NCBI RefSeq assembly: GCF_004353225.1
Contig: NZ_CP037934.1
Span: 2,232,001-2,296,000 of the forward strand
From: Marinobacter sp. JH2
GTDB lineage: Bacteria; Pseudomonadota; Gammaproteobacteria; Pseudomonadales; Oleiphilaceae
Length of the DNA: 64,000 nt
Direction: 5' to 3'
The notes under the pieces were generated by a model. The model did not search any database and was not told the DNA's origin. It was given only the letters and a program-made list of their open reading frames with translations. A program made the position numbers and the translations under genes. This document shows positions 29,578 to 38,532 of the stretch, piece after piece (the first letter of the stretch is position 1; the number at the start of each line of letters is the position of its first letter).

Positions 29578-30507
29578 ATGGCCATTAACTGGTTTCCAGG
29601 GCATATGCACAAGGCCCGAAAGGAGATCAAAAAAGTCATGCCCCAGATGGATCTCATCATCGAGGTGGTTGACGCCCGACTCCCCTTCAGCAGCGAAAAC
29701 CCGCTGGTGCCATCGCTACGTGGCGACACGCCTCTGATCAAAGTGCTGAACAAACGGGACCTGGCTGATCCGGAAATTACGGAACAATGGCTGGAATGGC
29801 TGGAACAGGAACGGGGAGTGCGAGCTATCACCCTCACCCACAATCAGCGCCAGGAAGCTTTGAACATTCTCAAACTCGCCGAGGAAATGACACCTGACCA
29901 CGACCGGCAGAAAAGCGCTTTGCGGGTGATGATTCTGGGTATCCCAAACGTTGGCAAGTCCACCTTAATTAATACTCTAGCGGGCCGACCTGCGGCGAAA
30001 ACCGGTAACGAACCTGCGGTGACGCGTGCTCAACAAGCCATCAAACTCCCGGACAATGTTCTGCTGTACGACACGCCCGGTTTCCTCTGGCCAAAACTAT
30101 CACCCGAGCAGTGTGGCTACCGTCTTGCGGTTAGCGGTGCAATTCGTAGCGCCGTACTGGATTTTGAAGACGTTGCCATGTTCGAGGCGGATTATCTGGT
30201 AGATGCCTACCCGGAATTAGCCATGTCCCGTTACGGCCTCAACGAATCCCCACGAGACGGGCTGGCGTTGATGGACGCTATTGCCGCAAAGCGTCGTTTC
30301 TTGGGCCGAGGGGGTGTACCCGACCTGCACAAGGTTTCCGAAGTGCTCATCAATGAGTTCAGGGCTGGCACCATTGGCCGGATTTCACTGGAAACACCGG
30401 CGATGGTCGAAAAAGAACTGGCAGAGGCCCGAGCTTTAGCAGAAGCCGAAGCGGCACAAAAAGAAGCCCAAGAGCAGGAACGCAAACAGAAAGACCGCAA
30501 ACGCTAG
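29578..30507 (+). CDS. RbgA/YlqF-type ribosome biogenesis GTPase
   Basis: This 309-residue circularly permuted GTPase starts MAINWFPGHMHKARKEIKK, the YlqF/RbgA signature. G4 (LNKRDL) precedes G1 ([16 protein letters not shown]), and G3 (YDTPGFLWPK) follows, which proves permutation. It acts in late maturation of the 50S subunit in Bacillus; gammaproteobacterial orthologues are assumed to do the same. The tail is highly charged (Glu/Lys-rich coiled coil). It stands alone on the plus strand. Confidence 0.9.
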   Translation: MAINWFPGHMHKARKEIKKVMPQMDLIIEVVDARLPFSSENPLVPSLRGDTPLIKVLNKRDLADPEITEQWLEWLEQERGVRAITLTHNQRQEALNILKLAEEMTPDHDRQKSALRVMILGIPNVGKSTLINTLAGRPAAKTGNEPAVTRAQQAIKLPDNVLLYDTPGFLWPKLSPEQCGYRLAVSGAIRSAVLDFEDVAMFEADYLVDAYPELAMSRYGLNESPRDGLALMDAIAAKRRFLGRGGVPDLHKVSEVLINEFRAGTIGRISLETPAMVEKELAEARALAEAEAAQKEAQEQERKQKDRKR

Positions 30508-30646
30508 ATCCTAGGAATTAAGCACAAATACCGGTAGCTCGTACATTCATTTTAGAGCTATCTTATTTTGGTATACTTGCTGAACGCTTAACAAGTCGTC
30601 GTCTTCGGAGCGCTTGTTTACACAATTTCATTCAGGTTTTTTGGTT

Positions 30647-31408
30647 ATGGTTAAGGCAATTCCGCTTCGCTCTGTTTCTCCGCTCAAAGCCTCTTGCAAT
30701 CAGTGTAGCCTGAGCAATCTTTGCCTGCCTCTTGCGGTCGAGGAAAACGATCTGGACAGCCTGGAGAACATTGTTCAGCAAGGGAAGATTTACAATCGCG
30801 GCGAACACATTTTTGACCAAAGCGCACCGATCAAATCCTGTTTCGCTGTAAAGAGCGGCTCGATCAAAACGTCCATCATTACGGAAAGTGGCGAAGAGCA
30901 AGTGACAGGCTTCTTTATGCCGGGCGAGCTTGTCGGCCTGGATAGTTTGGGCGGCGACCAATACGCCTGCACAGCAAAAGCTCTGGAGCGCACTAACCTG
31001 TGTGAGTTCCCTATGGATAAGCTTGAAGAGCTCACCATCAAGTTGCCTGAACTTCAGCACCATATGTATCAGCTGATGAGCAAGGAAATCCAAAGCAGTC
31101 ACCAGCTGGCTATGCTGCTCAGCAAAAACACTGCGGAAGAACGTATCGCAGCATTACTTCTTTCACTTTCCAGTCGCTTCCGCCGCCGCCGGATGTCAGG
31201 CACGACCTTTACTCTGCCCATGCCAAGAAACGACATTGCCAATTTCCTGGGGCTTGCGGTTGAAACCGTCAGTCGAGTGTTTACACGTTTTCAAAGCCAA
31301 GGCATCTTACGGGCGAAAGGGCGAGAGGTTGAACTTCTTGATGTCGAAGCCTTGCAGACTGTGACGCACGAAGTGAGCAAGCAAGCCTGCCGGTCATCGC
31401 AATCCTAA
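30647..31408 (+). CDS. anr: Anr/FNR-type oxygen-sensing transcription regulator
   Basis: This 253-residue CRP/FNR-family regulator senses oxygen by a 4Fe-4S cluster and switches anaerobic genes. The cluster ligands have the exact FNR spacing: Cys17, Cys20 and Cys26 (CNQCSLSNLC) plus Cys119 in ALERTNLCEF. The recognition helix ETVSRVF supplies the E..SR contacts for FNR boxes (TTGAT-N4-ATCAA). ATG 30647 is chosen so the protein begins MVKAIPLRSV; an upstream start is in frame but lacks a ribosome binding site. An extended -10 (TGGTATACT) lies near 30569. The gene is named by analogy to Pseudomonas anr. Confidence 0.9.
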   Translation: MVKAIPLRSVSPLKASCNQCSLSNLCLPLAVEENDLDSLENIVQQGKIYNRGEHIFDQSAPIKSCFAVKSGSIKTSIITESGEEQVTGFFMPGELVGLDSLGGDQYACTAKALERTNLCEFPMDKLEELTIKLPELQHHMYQLMSKEIQSSHQLAMLLSKNTAEERIAALLLSLSSRFRRRRMSGTTFTLPMPRNDIANFLGLAVETVSRVFTRFQSQGILRAKGREVELLDVEALQTVTHEVSKQACRSSQS

Positions 31409-31439
31409 ACGAGCCCAGCTTATTGAGCTGGCTCGTTTT
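31407..31439. terminator. Bidirectional terminator overlapping two stop codons
   Basis: The 13-bp stem (AAACGAGCC-CAGCT with one bulged C, pairing with AGCTGGCTCGTTT) starts within the anr stop and its loop region holds the stop codon of the convergent gene. T-runs are present on both strands. Confidence 0.82.
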
Positions 31440-32292
31440 CGGGCTTTGCCGCGGCTGTCGCTGTCAAAAACTCTTCTTCCAACCAACGCCGCCAAGGCAA
31501 CTGCTTTATGCCAAAGGTATTGCGGATTTTAGTGCACACCATGGTTGTGTTCACGGGCTCTAGACAACCCCAGTCCGGCGTTTCATCCACTACCCGAATG
31601 CCTTCCGGTATACCCGGCATATCGGCGATAGCTAACCCTAATTCGTAAAGGGATATCTCTTCCGCCCCCGCATATTGGTAGGTCCCCCAGACTTCTGCGC
31701 CACAATCCAGCTGCATAATGATAGCGGCCATGACACGGGCCAGATCCTTCACGGCCACGGGTTGGCCGTGACAACGGCCTGGTAGGGGTAGCGACTCCGC
31801 ATTAGCGCTGTTTTCGTAAACTTTTTTCGCAATTCGGGCCAGGCTCCACCCGGTCCGTAAAATAATATGCCGTGGCAACTGACTGCGTAATGCTTGCTCG
31901 CACTCCCATTGCCAGCGTCCCAATTCATTAATTGGCTGGCCGGGATTGGAGGCAATATAAGCATCTTGTTTGCGGCCATCAAACACATAACACGACGACA
32001 ACTGAAGCATGGCCATACCGCGCTCCAGTGCGTGGCCGGCAAGAGCCAACGGCAGTGAGAATGCGGCTTCATGAGCGGCTTCACGGTCAGTTTCAGCCAG
32101 TTCAGGATCGCCTAACCACAGTGCGTTAACGATCAAGTCCGTGTCATTCGGAATCCAGCTTGCCAACGCATGCAAATCCACCTTCGCAGGATCGCTTATC
32201 AGCAGAGGACTAACCCGCAGGTGTGAGGCCCGCAAGCGGTCAAGAAGCACCCGGCCTAACAGGCCGTAATCGTGAACAACTAATACATGCAC
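31420..32292 (-). CDS. RfbD/MAT2B-like NAD(P)-binding Rossmann protein
   Basis: This 290-residue protein has the extended short-chain dehydrogenase fold of dTDP-4-dehydrorhamnose reductases (RfbD). The nucleotide loop VVHDYGLLGRVL and the LSSCYVFDG strand are visible, as is ILRTGWSLA. The usual catalytic YxxxK is absent: the aligned stretch reads INELGRWQWECEQ, with Leu in place of Tyr and Gln in place of Lys. A non-catalytic, binding or regulatory role is therefore possible. There are no sugar-nucleotide genes nearby; it converges with anr. Confidence 0.75.
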   Translation of the reverse strand: MHVLVVHDYGLLGRVLLDRLRASHLRVSPLLISDPAKVDLHALASWIPNDTDLIVNALWLGDPELAETDREAAHEAAFSLPLALAGHALERGMAMLQLSSCYVFDGRKQDAYIASNPGQPINELGRWQWECEQALRSQLPRHIILRTGWSLARIAKKVYENSANAESLPLPGRCHGQPVAVKDLARVMAAIIMQLDCGAEVWGTYQYAGAEEISLYELGLAIADMPGIPEGIRVVDETPDWGCLEPVNTTMVCTKIRNTFGIKQLPWRRWLEEEFLTATAAAKPENEPAQ

Positions 32293-32483
32293 GGGAATTC
32301 ACTACCTCCGAATTTCGCTGATATGACAGGGGCTAATCCACTTTAAGGCCAATGGCCTTAACGAAGGTTTTGCTGCACCATTCATCGCATTGTATAACCG
32401 CTGACTTATTGTCAGTACGAACCACGCTCCTCGCAGCAGAACCCTTGCGCTGCCACCACGAGCATACAACACCAGGACTGATC

Positions 32484-32840
32484 ATGCTGAAACAACAAAG
32501 CCATATTGTTGCTCCCATCCCTGACGAACTTCGCACCCGAGCTCTGTACACGGTGAGCGAGCTGAAAGCGCGCGGCAAAGCCGACAAGGAAGCCATCGAA
32601 AAGCTGTATAACCTGATTGTAGACCTGACCGAAAACGGCCTTGATTTCTTCTTTCTGGAACCGTTACGGCGCCTGAATGCCGGCAATATGACCATGAGCA
32701 TGGCCAAAGTGGGCATTAGCAGCATGCTCAAAGGCAGCAAAATGGTGGTTCACAAAGTACTGAAAAAACTAAACGACCAAAGCCTGACCTCTATCCTGGA
32801 ATTCATCGAAGAAATCATTCACGAACCTGAGGCTCAGTAA
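32484..32840 (+). CDS. Conserved hypothetical protein
   Basis: This 118-residue protein has no recognised domain. It is mainly helical, with no signal peptide or transmembrane segment; a stretch of hydrophobic residues near 50-58 (ENGLDFFFLEPLRRL) may form an amphipathic surface. ATG 32484 follows CAGGA; the frame is open for 44 codons upstream across a region without coding character. It lies between divergent and convergent neighbours (dTDP-sugar-like gene and alr), so it forms its own transcription unit. Confidence 0.7.
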   Translation: MLKQQSHIVAPIPDELRTRALYTVSELKARGKADKEAIEKLYNLIVDLTENGLDFFFLEPLRRLNAGNMTMSMAKVGISSMLKGSKMVVHKVLKKLNDQSLTSILEFIEEIIHEPEAQ

Positions 32841-32869
32841 GCTCGGCTATCGCCTCTCGGGACTTGCAA

Positions 32870-33943
32870 TCAGGAGCCGTCCCGGGGCACCCTAGCCGTT
32901 ACTCCTGTTAGTAGCTCGTAACCAATGGTACCAGCACAGGCAGCCACTTCGTCTACACTGACCGTCTTGCCCCACAGCTCTACCATGTCGCCTTCCTGAG
33001 CCTCGGGCACACCCGTCAGGTCAACCGCCAGCATATCCATCGATACCCGGCCAAGAAGCCCAATGCGCTGCCCTAGAACGGCCGCAGGCGTTCCTGTGCC
33101 AGCATGGCGCGGATATCCATCGCCATACCCGACAGCCACCATACCCATGCGCGTTTCCGATCCCGCCACCCAAGCTGAACCGTAGCCAATCGATTCCCCG
33201 GGTTTGACGACTCGCGTTGTAATCAAAGGCGCCTCAAGCGTCATGACTGGCTTTAGCCCCAAGTCAGGTCCGGTTTTACCCATTATGGGAGACCCACCGT
33301 AAAGCATGATGCCCGGCCGGCTCCAATCGTAAAGCGGCTGCCCAGGCAGAAAATGTGCTGCGGAATTACCCACACTGCGCATCAGCGACGGCCAAGCCTT
33401 TGTAGCCTGCTCAAAGATACGGGTCTGCTCCTGCGTCATGGAGCTCGAGGTGTCGTCGGCGCATGCAAAATGAGTCACGAAGCCTTGCAGTTCAGCTCGC
33501 TGACCCTTCTCATCAAGTGTTGCCATGACGCCAGACAGCTCCGAGGGCCTGAAGCCTAACCGATTCATGCCGGTATTCACTTTCAACCAATACGCTGGCG
33601 CGGGGCTTGTGGCTAACCACTCCAGTTGTTGACTGTTGTGCAATACCGGCTCGAAACCTTGCTGAAAACACAGCTCCAGATCTTCTCGCCGGTGCACGCC
33701 CTGCAGCATGACAACTGGCTGATGTAAACCGGCGGCACGTATCTCCAGCGCTTCTTCGAGACAAGCCACTGCATATTTTCGGGCATCGCTGGCCAGCGCC
33801 CGCGCGACCGGCTGAATGCCATGGCCATAGCCGTCAGCTTTGACCACCGCCATCGCCTGCGCTGAACCTGCTTTGGCTTGCGCCAGTTGGTAGTTGAACT
33901 TCAGTGCATCCAGATCAATTCTGGCAACAGTTGCGCGCGGCAT
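32870..33943 (-). CDS. alr: Alanine racemase
   Basis: This PLP enzyme makes D-alanine for peptidoglycan. The cofactor lysine is Lys35 (VVKADGYGHG) and the second catalytic Tyr lies in SIGYGSAWVAG near residue 250. The length, 357 residues, is normal. Its ATG overlaps the dnaB stop by one base (TAATG), so it is co-translated with dnaB, as in Pseudomonas and E. coli. Whether it is the biosynthetic or catabolic type cannot be decided, but the dnaB link favours the housekeeping Alr. Confidence 0.95.
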   Translation of the reverse strand: MPRATVARIDLDALKFNYQLAQAKAGSAQAMAVVKADGYGHGIQPVARALASDARKYAVACLEEALEIRAAGLHQPVVMLQGVHRREDLELCFQQGFEPVLHNSQQLEWLATSPAPAYWLKVNTGMNRLGFRPSELSGVMATLDEKGQRAELQGFVTHFACADDTSSSMTQEQTRIFEQATKAWPSLMRSVGNSAAHFLPGQPLYDWSRPGIMLYGGSPIMGKTGPDLGLKPVMTLEAPLITTRVVKPGESIGYGSAWVAGSETRMGMVAVGYGDGYPRHAGTGTPAAVLGQRIGLLGRVSMDMLAVDLTGVPEAQEGDMVELWGKTVSVDEVAACAGTIGYELLTGVTARVPRDGS

Positions 33944-35349
33944 TAATAGTCACCCCCGTAATCGCCGTAATCCCCGTGGGCCAAGTCTTCGAACTTGGTG
34001 TACTTACCAATAAAGGCCAGCCGGAGAGTACCGATCGGACCGTTCCGCTGCTTACCAATGATAATTTCTGCGATGCCTTTATCCTGAGTGTCTTCGTTAT
34101 AGACCTCATCCCGATACACAAACATGATCACGTCGGCGTCCTGCTCGATCGCACCGGATTCCCGAAGGTCAGAGTTCACGGGCCGCTTGTTGGGGCGCTG
34201 CTCAAGACTCCGGTTAAGCTGAGATAGCGCCACCACAGGGCAGCTTAGCTCTTTCGCAATGCCTTTCAGAGATCGAGAAATCTCAGAGATTTCCGCAGTT
34301 CGGCCTTCTGTGTTTCCAGGCACCCGCATCAACTGGAGGTAATCGACCATGATCAAGCCAATTTTACCGCCGTTTTCCCGGGCTATCCGGCGCGCTCGAG
34401 AACGCATTTCTGTGGGGCTCAGGCCCGGGGTGTCATCAATATACAGAGGCTTATCTTTCAGAAGGCTGACCGCCGATGTCAGGCGCGGCCAGTCGTCTTC
34501 TTCGAGCTTACCGCCACGAACCTTAGTCTGGTCAATCCGCCCCAGAGAAGAGAGCATACGCATGGCCAGAGCATCCGCGGGCATCTCCATGCTGAACACC
34601 AGAATCGGCGTACCCGAACTGATCAGGGCATTTTCCACGATGTTCATGGCAAAAGTGGTTTTACCCATGGATGGACGACCAGCAACAATAATCAAGTCTG
34701 CGGGCTGCATACCCGAGGTCTGGTCATCCAGATCCCGGAACCCTGTCGTCAAGCCAGTGGTTTGCTCACCCGATTCGAACAATTCCTCGATGCGGCTAAG
34801 CGTTGTCGCCAGAATCGGGTTAATGGCTTTGGGGCCTGATCCTTCTTTGGTGCGCGCCTCGGCTATCTGGAAGACACTGCGCTCTGCCTCATCCAGTATT
34901 TCACTACTTTTTCGGCCTAGCGGATTAAAGGCAGAATCGGAAATCTTACCGGACACCTCAACCAGTTGGCGCAGAACAGAGCGTTCGCGCACGATATCCG
35001 CATAGGCTGCGATGTTAGCAGCACCGGGGGTTTTCTCTGCCAATTCGGCGAGGTAAGAAAGGCCGCCCGCGTCTTCAATATCTCCGGCCCGCTCGAGAAA
35101 TTCGGCCAGAGTAACGACATCCAAAGGTTCGCTTTCACTGGCTAGCCGCTCGACGGCACCAAATATCAAACGGTGATCCTGGCGATAGAAATCAGAGGCC
35201 GAAATCATTTCTGATATTTCGTCGAAACGTCGATTATCCAGCATCAGGCCACCCAATACGGCCTGTTCTGCTTCCACCGAATGGGGTGGAACTTTGATAC
35301 GACTGGTTTCTGAATCAAGAGATGCAGGTTTAGGAGAAGGAGTTGCCAT
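33943..35349 (-). CDS. dnaB: Replicative DNA helicase DnaB
   Basis: DnaB is the hexameric 5'-3' replication-fork helicase. The N-terminal DnaG-interacting domain (VPPHSVEAEQAVLGGLMLD) and the RecA-like C-terminal domain with Walker A GRPSMGKTTFAMN and the DYLQLM Walker B are visible, plus SREIGLI-type helicase motif 3 context (ALSQLNRSLEQRPNKRPVNS). ATG 35349 gives 468 residues starting MATPSPKPASLD; the open frame further up crosses the terminator after rplI and is rejected. Confidence 0.95.
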   Translation of the reverse strand: MATPSPKPASLDSETSRIKVPPHSVEAEQAVLGGLMLDNRRFDEISEMISASDFYRQDHRLIFGAVERLASESEPLDVVTLAEFLERAGDIEDAGGLSYLAELAEKTPGAANIAAYADIVRERSVLRQLVEVSGKISDSAFNPLGRKSSEILDEAERSVFQIAEARTKEGSGPKAINPILATTLSRIEELFESGEQTTGLTTGFRDLDDQTSGMQPADLIIVAGRPSMGKTTFAMNIVENALISSGTPILVFSMEMPADALAMRMLSSLGRIDQTKVRGGKLEEDDWPRLTSAVSLLKDKPLYIDDTPGLSPTEMRSRARRIARENGGKIGLIMVDYLQLMRVPGNTEGRTAEISEISRSLKGIAKELSCPVVALSQLNRSLEQRPNKRPVNSDLRESGAIEQDADVIMFVYRDEVYNEDTQDKGIAEIIIGKQRNGPIGTLRLAFIGKYTKFEDLAHGDYGDYGGDY

Positions 35350-35401
35350 AGACACCAGACACGTAAGGAATGAAAACAGGACTACAAGAATACCAGAAAC
35401 A

Positions 35402-35436
35402 AACAAGCCCGAAACCGTTTCCGGCTCGGGCTTGTT
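35402..35436 (-). terminator. Terminator after rplI
   Basis: An 11-bp stem (AACAAGCCCGA / TCGGGCTTGTT) encloses an inner short stem. On the minus strand it is followed by TTTGTTTC, so it ends the rpsF-rpsR-rplI transcript before dnaB. Confidence 0.78.
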
Positions 35437-35496
35437 GTAGACCACGAAAAGCCTAGGCTTCCGCGGTCGCTGAACTTACCTACTGAGATTAACCGA

Positions 35497-35943
35497 TTAC
35501 TCGGCAACAACCGCCAGCTTGATGGTAACTTCAACGTCAGAGTGCAGCTGCAGCTCAATGTCGTACTCGCCAGTGGTCCGCAGTGGGCCTTCTGGCAGAC
35601 GAACTTCACTCTTCTCGACTTCGGTGCCGCCAGCAGAAACAACGTCTGCAATATCACGAACACCGATAGAGCCGAACAGCTTACCTTCGTCACCAGCCTT
35701 GGAGCTGATGGTGAAGGATCCGCCTTCCAGAGCTTCCGCACGGGACTGGGCAGCAGACAGCTTGTCAGCAGCGGTTTTTTCCAGCTCAGCGCGACGCTCT
35801 TCGAACGCCTTTACGTTTGCTTCCGTAGCAGGTACAGCCTTGCCGTACGGTAGCAGGAAATTACGACCGTAACCGGCCTTTACATTTACCTTGTCGCCCA
35901 AAGTGCCAAGGTTTGCAACTTTCTCGAGCAGAATAACTTCCAT
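35497..35943 (-). CDS. rplI: 50S ribosomal protein L9
   Basis: L9 binds 23S rRNA near the L1 stalk. The 148-residue protein has the N-terminal signature [24 protein letters not shown], followed by the long connecting helix and the C-terminal domain. It is the last gene of the rpsF-rpsR-(membrane protein)-rplI operon. The gap to the preceding gene is 20 bases. Confidence 0.97.
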   Translation of the reverse strand: MEVILLEKVANLGTLGDKVNVKAGYGRNFLLPYGKAVPATEANVKAFEERRAELEKTAADKLSAAQSRAEALEGGSFTISSKAGDEGKLFGSIGVRDIADVVSAGGTEVEKSEVRLPEGPLRTTGEYDIELQLHSDVEVTIKLAVVAE

Positions 35944-35963
35944 CTCGTTAACCTCTTCGTGCT

Positions 35964-36830
35964 TTATTCAGCCGGTCCGGTTGGCGCTATGCGCTCCCGA
36001 ATATCCAGCCAGCTATCCACAAAAGCCAGAACCAACAACAGCATCATTAGATTCAGACCCAACAGCCCCAACACAATGTAAAACGCGAACAGCGCCTGAC
36101 CGCCCCACTGCTTACGACCAACCACACCATGAACCAAGGCTAAACCTGCCACCAGTAGTGGCATGCCTGCAGCCCAGGCCACAAGTACCGGATTCAGCTC
36201 CAACAACGAGCCCGACACCATGGTTACAGCGCATACCACCGCGATGGCCGGCGACAATCTGAAGGCATGGAATTCTCGTTGGAAACCACCGGGGTTATCC
36301 AGCCCTGCCTGCCAGGATCTCGCCAACAGGGCCATGGCAATCGCTATGGCGAAAGCCGAGCCCGCAATGCTGGCGCTCATCGCGCTTCGGATGATTCCCT
36401 CCAGATCACTACCCAGAGACTGAACCACTTCAGCGTTGTATTGGTCATAAAAATCGACACCTATCTGAACGAGTTCATTCAAAAGTGCCGAATACATCAC
36501 AGGCATCATCAGCCCGCTCAGTATTGTCAGAAAGGCGCCGGATAACAGCGCGTTTTCCCAAGACAGCGATGCTCGGAAGACCGATGCAATCAACATCGTT
36601 TGCAGCAACACAAACAGTGCGGTTGGGTTCTGGCCATAAACGGCCCAACCCAATGCAGGCAAAAGTGCCCAGAGGCCAATAGTAAGCCCCTGCCGAACCC
36701 CCTGTCGCATTATGACAAGGGCCGTAACTGCTGCGCCTATCCAGAACAACAAAGGAACAATAGTAGAAACTACTGCAACTCCGCCGGCCTGCATGGGACC
36801 GCGCATTACATACTGTGCCAGTGCACGCAT
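35964..36830 (-). CDS. Multi-pass membrane protein in the rpsR-rplI interval (DUF2232-like)
   Basis: This 288-residue inner-membrane protein has seven or eight hydrophobic helices and a long polar loop near residues 110-165 ([20 protein letters not shown] region). Position between rpsR and rplI, and the overall pattern, match YybS/DUF2232-type proteins that occur there in Pseudomonas and related genera. Function is unknown. Being co-transcribed with ribosomal genes suggests a growth-linked role, which is inference only. Confidence 0.8.
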   Translation of the reverse strand: MRALAQYVMRGPMQAGGVAVVSTIVPLLFWIGAAVTALVIMRQGVRQGLTIGLWALLPALGWAVYGQNPTALFVLLQTMLIASVFRASLSWENALLSGAFLTILSGLMMPVMYSALLNELVQIGVDFYDQYNAEVVQSLGSDLEGIIRSAMSASIAGSAFAIAIAMALLARSWQAGLDNPGGFQREFHAFRLSPAIAVVCAVTMVSGSLLELNPVLVAWAAGMPLLVAGLALVHGVVGRKQWGGQALFAFYIVLGLLGLNLMMLLLVLAFVDSWLDIRERIAPTGPAE

Positions 36831-36855
36831 GGTCCCGGGTCCTGTCTATCTGTGC

Positions 36856-37086
36856 TTAGTGGTCGTGACTATCCGTATACGGCAGCAGTGCCAGGTAGCG
36901 GGCACGCTTGATAGCGGTAGCCAGCTGACGCTGATAACGTGCTTTGGTGCCGGTGATACGGCTGGGCACGATTTTGCCGGTTTCAGTGATGTAGCCTTTC
37001 AGGGTGTCCAGATCCTTGTAATCGATCTCTTTAACACCTTCTGCCGTGAATCGGCAGAATTTACGACGTCTGAAAAAACGAGCCAT
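36856..37086 (-). CDS. rpsR: 30S ribosomal protein S18
   Basis: S18 binds the 16S rRNA platform as a dimer with S6. The 76-residue protein begins [21 protein letters not shown] and has the family motif [24 protein letters not shown]. It lies 24 bases after rpsF in the usual order. Confidence 0.97.
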   Translation of the reverse strand: MARFFRRRKFCRFTAEGVKEIDYKDLDTLKGYITETGKIVPSRITGTKARYQRQLATAIKRARYLALLPYTDSHDH

Positions 37087-37110
37087 AACTTAACTCCTAA
37101 CTCCGATGAA

Positions 37111-37527
37111 TTACTCTTCTTCGCCTTTGGACTCAGTGCTCTGGCTTTCGCCAGACTCAGCCGAACGGCGTGGACGATCTTCTCCGCCGGAACGACGGTC
37201 CTCACGGGACTCAGCGGCTTTCATCGGAGACAGATCAGTAACAGCCTCGTCGCGACGCAGAATCAGCTCACGGATGATGGCGTCGTTGAAGCGGAAGTTA
37301 TGAGTCAGCTCGTCCATCGCAGCCTGTGAACATTCAATGTTCATCAGCACGTAGTGAGCTTTGTGAATCTTGTTGATCGGGTATGCCAGGTGACGACGGC
37401 CCCAATCTTCCAAGCGATGTACCTGACCGCCATCTTCAGTGATGAGGCCGGTATAACGCTCGATCATCGCGGGCACTTGCTCGCTCTGATCCGGATGTAC
37501 CATAAATACGATTTCGTAGTGACGCAT
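37111..37527 (-). CDS. rpsF: 30S ribosomal protein S6
   Basis: S6 (138 residues) starts [21 protein letters not shown]. The C-terminal tail after the ferredoxin-like fold is long, Arg/Ser-rich and ends in Glu-Glu-Glu, the kind of tail modified by RimK, whose gene is in this window at 8.4 kb. It heads the operon with rpsR, the membrane protein and rplI. The leader upstream contains a GNRA-capped hairpin that could be an autoregulatory element. Confidence 0.97.
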   Translation of the reverse strand: MRHYEIVFMVHPDQSEQVPAMIERYTGLITEDGGQVHRLEDWGRRHLAYPINKIHKAHYVLMNIECSQAAMDELTHNFRFNDAIIRELILRRDEAVTDLSPMKAAESREDRRSGGEDRPRRSAESGESQSTESKGEEE

Positions 37528-37544
37528 GAGTTCTCCCTACGGGT

Positions 37545-37600
37545 TAAACAGCTTTCGGCTCAGATGATTCCTTTCGGAACCACTCCAAAGCATGGAAAGC
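37545..37600 (-). promoter_or_regulatory. Possible S6:S18 autoregulatory leader of rpsF
   Basis: In the untranslated leader, minus-strand RNA can form GGUUCC-GAAA-GGAAUC (37566-37581), a six-pair hairpin with a GAAA tetraloop, and CCGAAAG is repeated just downstream. S6:S18 binding leaders occur upstream of rpsF in many bacteria, but I cannot confirm the conserved structure by eye. Confidence 0.3.
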
Positions 37601-37713
37601 AAGGAGGTGACAGCTAAGCTGCCGGCTTCTTTTTGCTTTGCTGACAAGGCTTTGTATGAAACTGCCTGATCAAAAGCGAGATTCTGATCCCCTGAATCCA
37701 GGCAATACAAAAC

Positions 37714-37733
37714 CACCCCTTCTAAAAGGGGTG
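37714..37733 (-). terminator. Hairpin after rlmB
   Basis: An 8-bp stem (CACCCCTT / AAGGGGTG) with loop of four bases lies 37 bases past the rlmB stop on the minus strand, followed by GTTTTG. It is a moderate terminator that would insulate rlmB from the rpsF operon. Confidence 0.6.
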
Positions 37734-37769
37734 ACGTATTCTATGCCCACAAGGGTTATCGTGCAAGGA

Positions 37770-38507
37770 TTAACCGGTTCGTTGGCGCAGCGCTTCGTAA
37801 AGACACACGCCCGTCGCCACCGAGACATTCAGACTATCAACATGGCCGTGCATCGGAATGTTCACCAACTGATCACAGTGCTCACGAGTAAGGCGACGCA
37901 TCCCCTTACCTTCCGCTCCCATCACCAGCGCCACCGGCCCCTTAAAGTCAGCCTGAAACAAATTGGCATCTGACTCGCCTGCCGTGCCAATGAGCCAAAC
38001 ACCCTGATCTTTCAATTCGCGCAGAAAGCGCGCCAGATTGGTGACTCGCACAAACGGTACGGTTTCAGCAGCGCCACAGGCCACTTTCCTGGCCACAGGC
38101 GTCAAGCTTGCCGACTTATCTTTCGGCACGATAACGGCCTGCACACCGACAGCGTCTGCAGTGCGCATACACGCGCCCAAATTGTGAGGATCGGTTACAC
38201 CATCCAGCACCAACAGGAACGGCGGCTTATTGCTCGATGCCAGCTGCGCCAGCAAATCTGCCTCGGTCCATTCGCGACTTTCCGAGACTTCAGCTACCAC
38301 GCCCTGATGCACACCAGACACTCGCTCGTCTAATTCACGGCGATGCACAACACTCCAGCGCACACCCAAGCCATCCAGCGCCTCGGTCACCGATTTCACA
38401 CGTTTGTCCTGCCGGCCGGTTTGGATCCAAACGCGCAACAAACGCTCTGGCTCCCGCTTCAGCACTGCATCCACGGCATGCCAGCCAAATACATATTCCT
38501 GAGACAC
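37770..38507 (-). CDS. rlmB: 23S rRNA (guanosine-2'-O-)-methyltransferase RlmB
   Basis: This SpoU-family enzyme methylates G2251 of 23S rRNA. The 245-residue protein has the knotted-fold motifs NLGACMRTADAVGVQAV, LVMGAEGKGMRRLTREHCD and the final MHGHVDSLNVSVATGVCLYE. It follows rnr by 25 bases, the common gammaproteobacterial pair. Confidence 0.95.
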   Translation of the reverse strand: MSQEYVFGWHAVDAVLKREPERLLRVWIQTGRQDKRVKSVTEALDGLGVRWSVVHRRELDERVSGVHQGVVAEVSESREWTEADLLAQLASSNKPPFLLVLDGVTDPHNLGACMRTADAVGVQAVIVPKDKSASLTPVARKVACGAAETVPFVRVTNLARFLRELKDQGVWLIGTAGESDANLFQADFKGPVALVMGAEGKGMRRLTREHCDQLVNIPMHGHVDSLNVSVATGVCLYEALRQRTG

Positions 38508-38532
38508 TTGCGATTAATTCCTGTGTTGCTGG

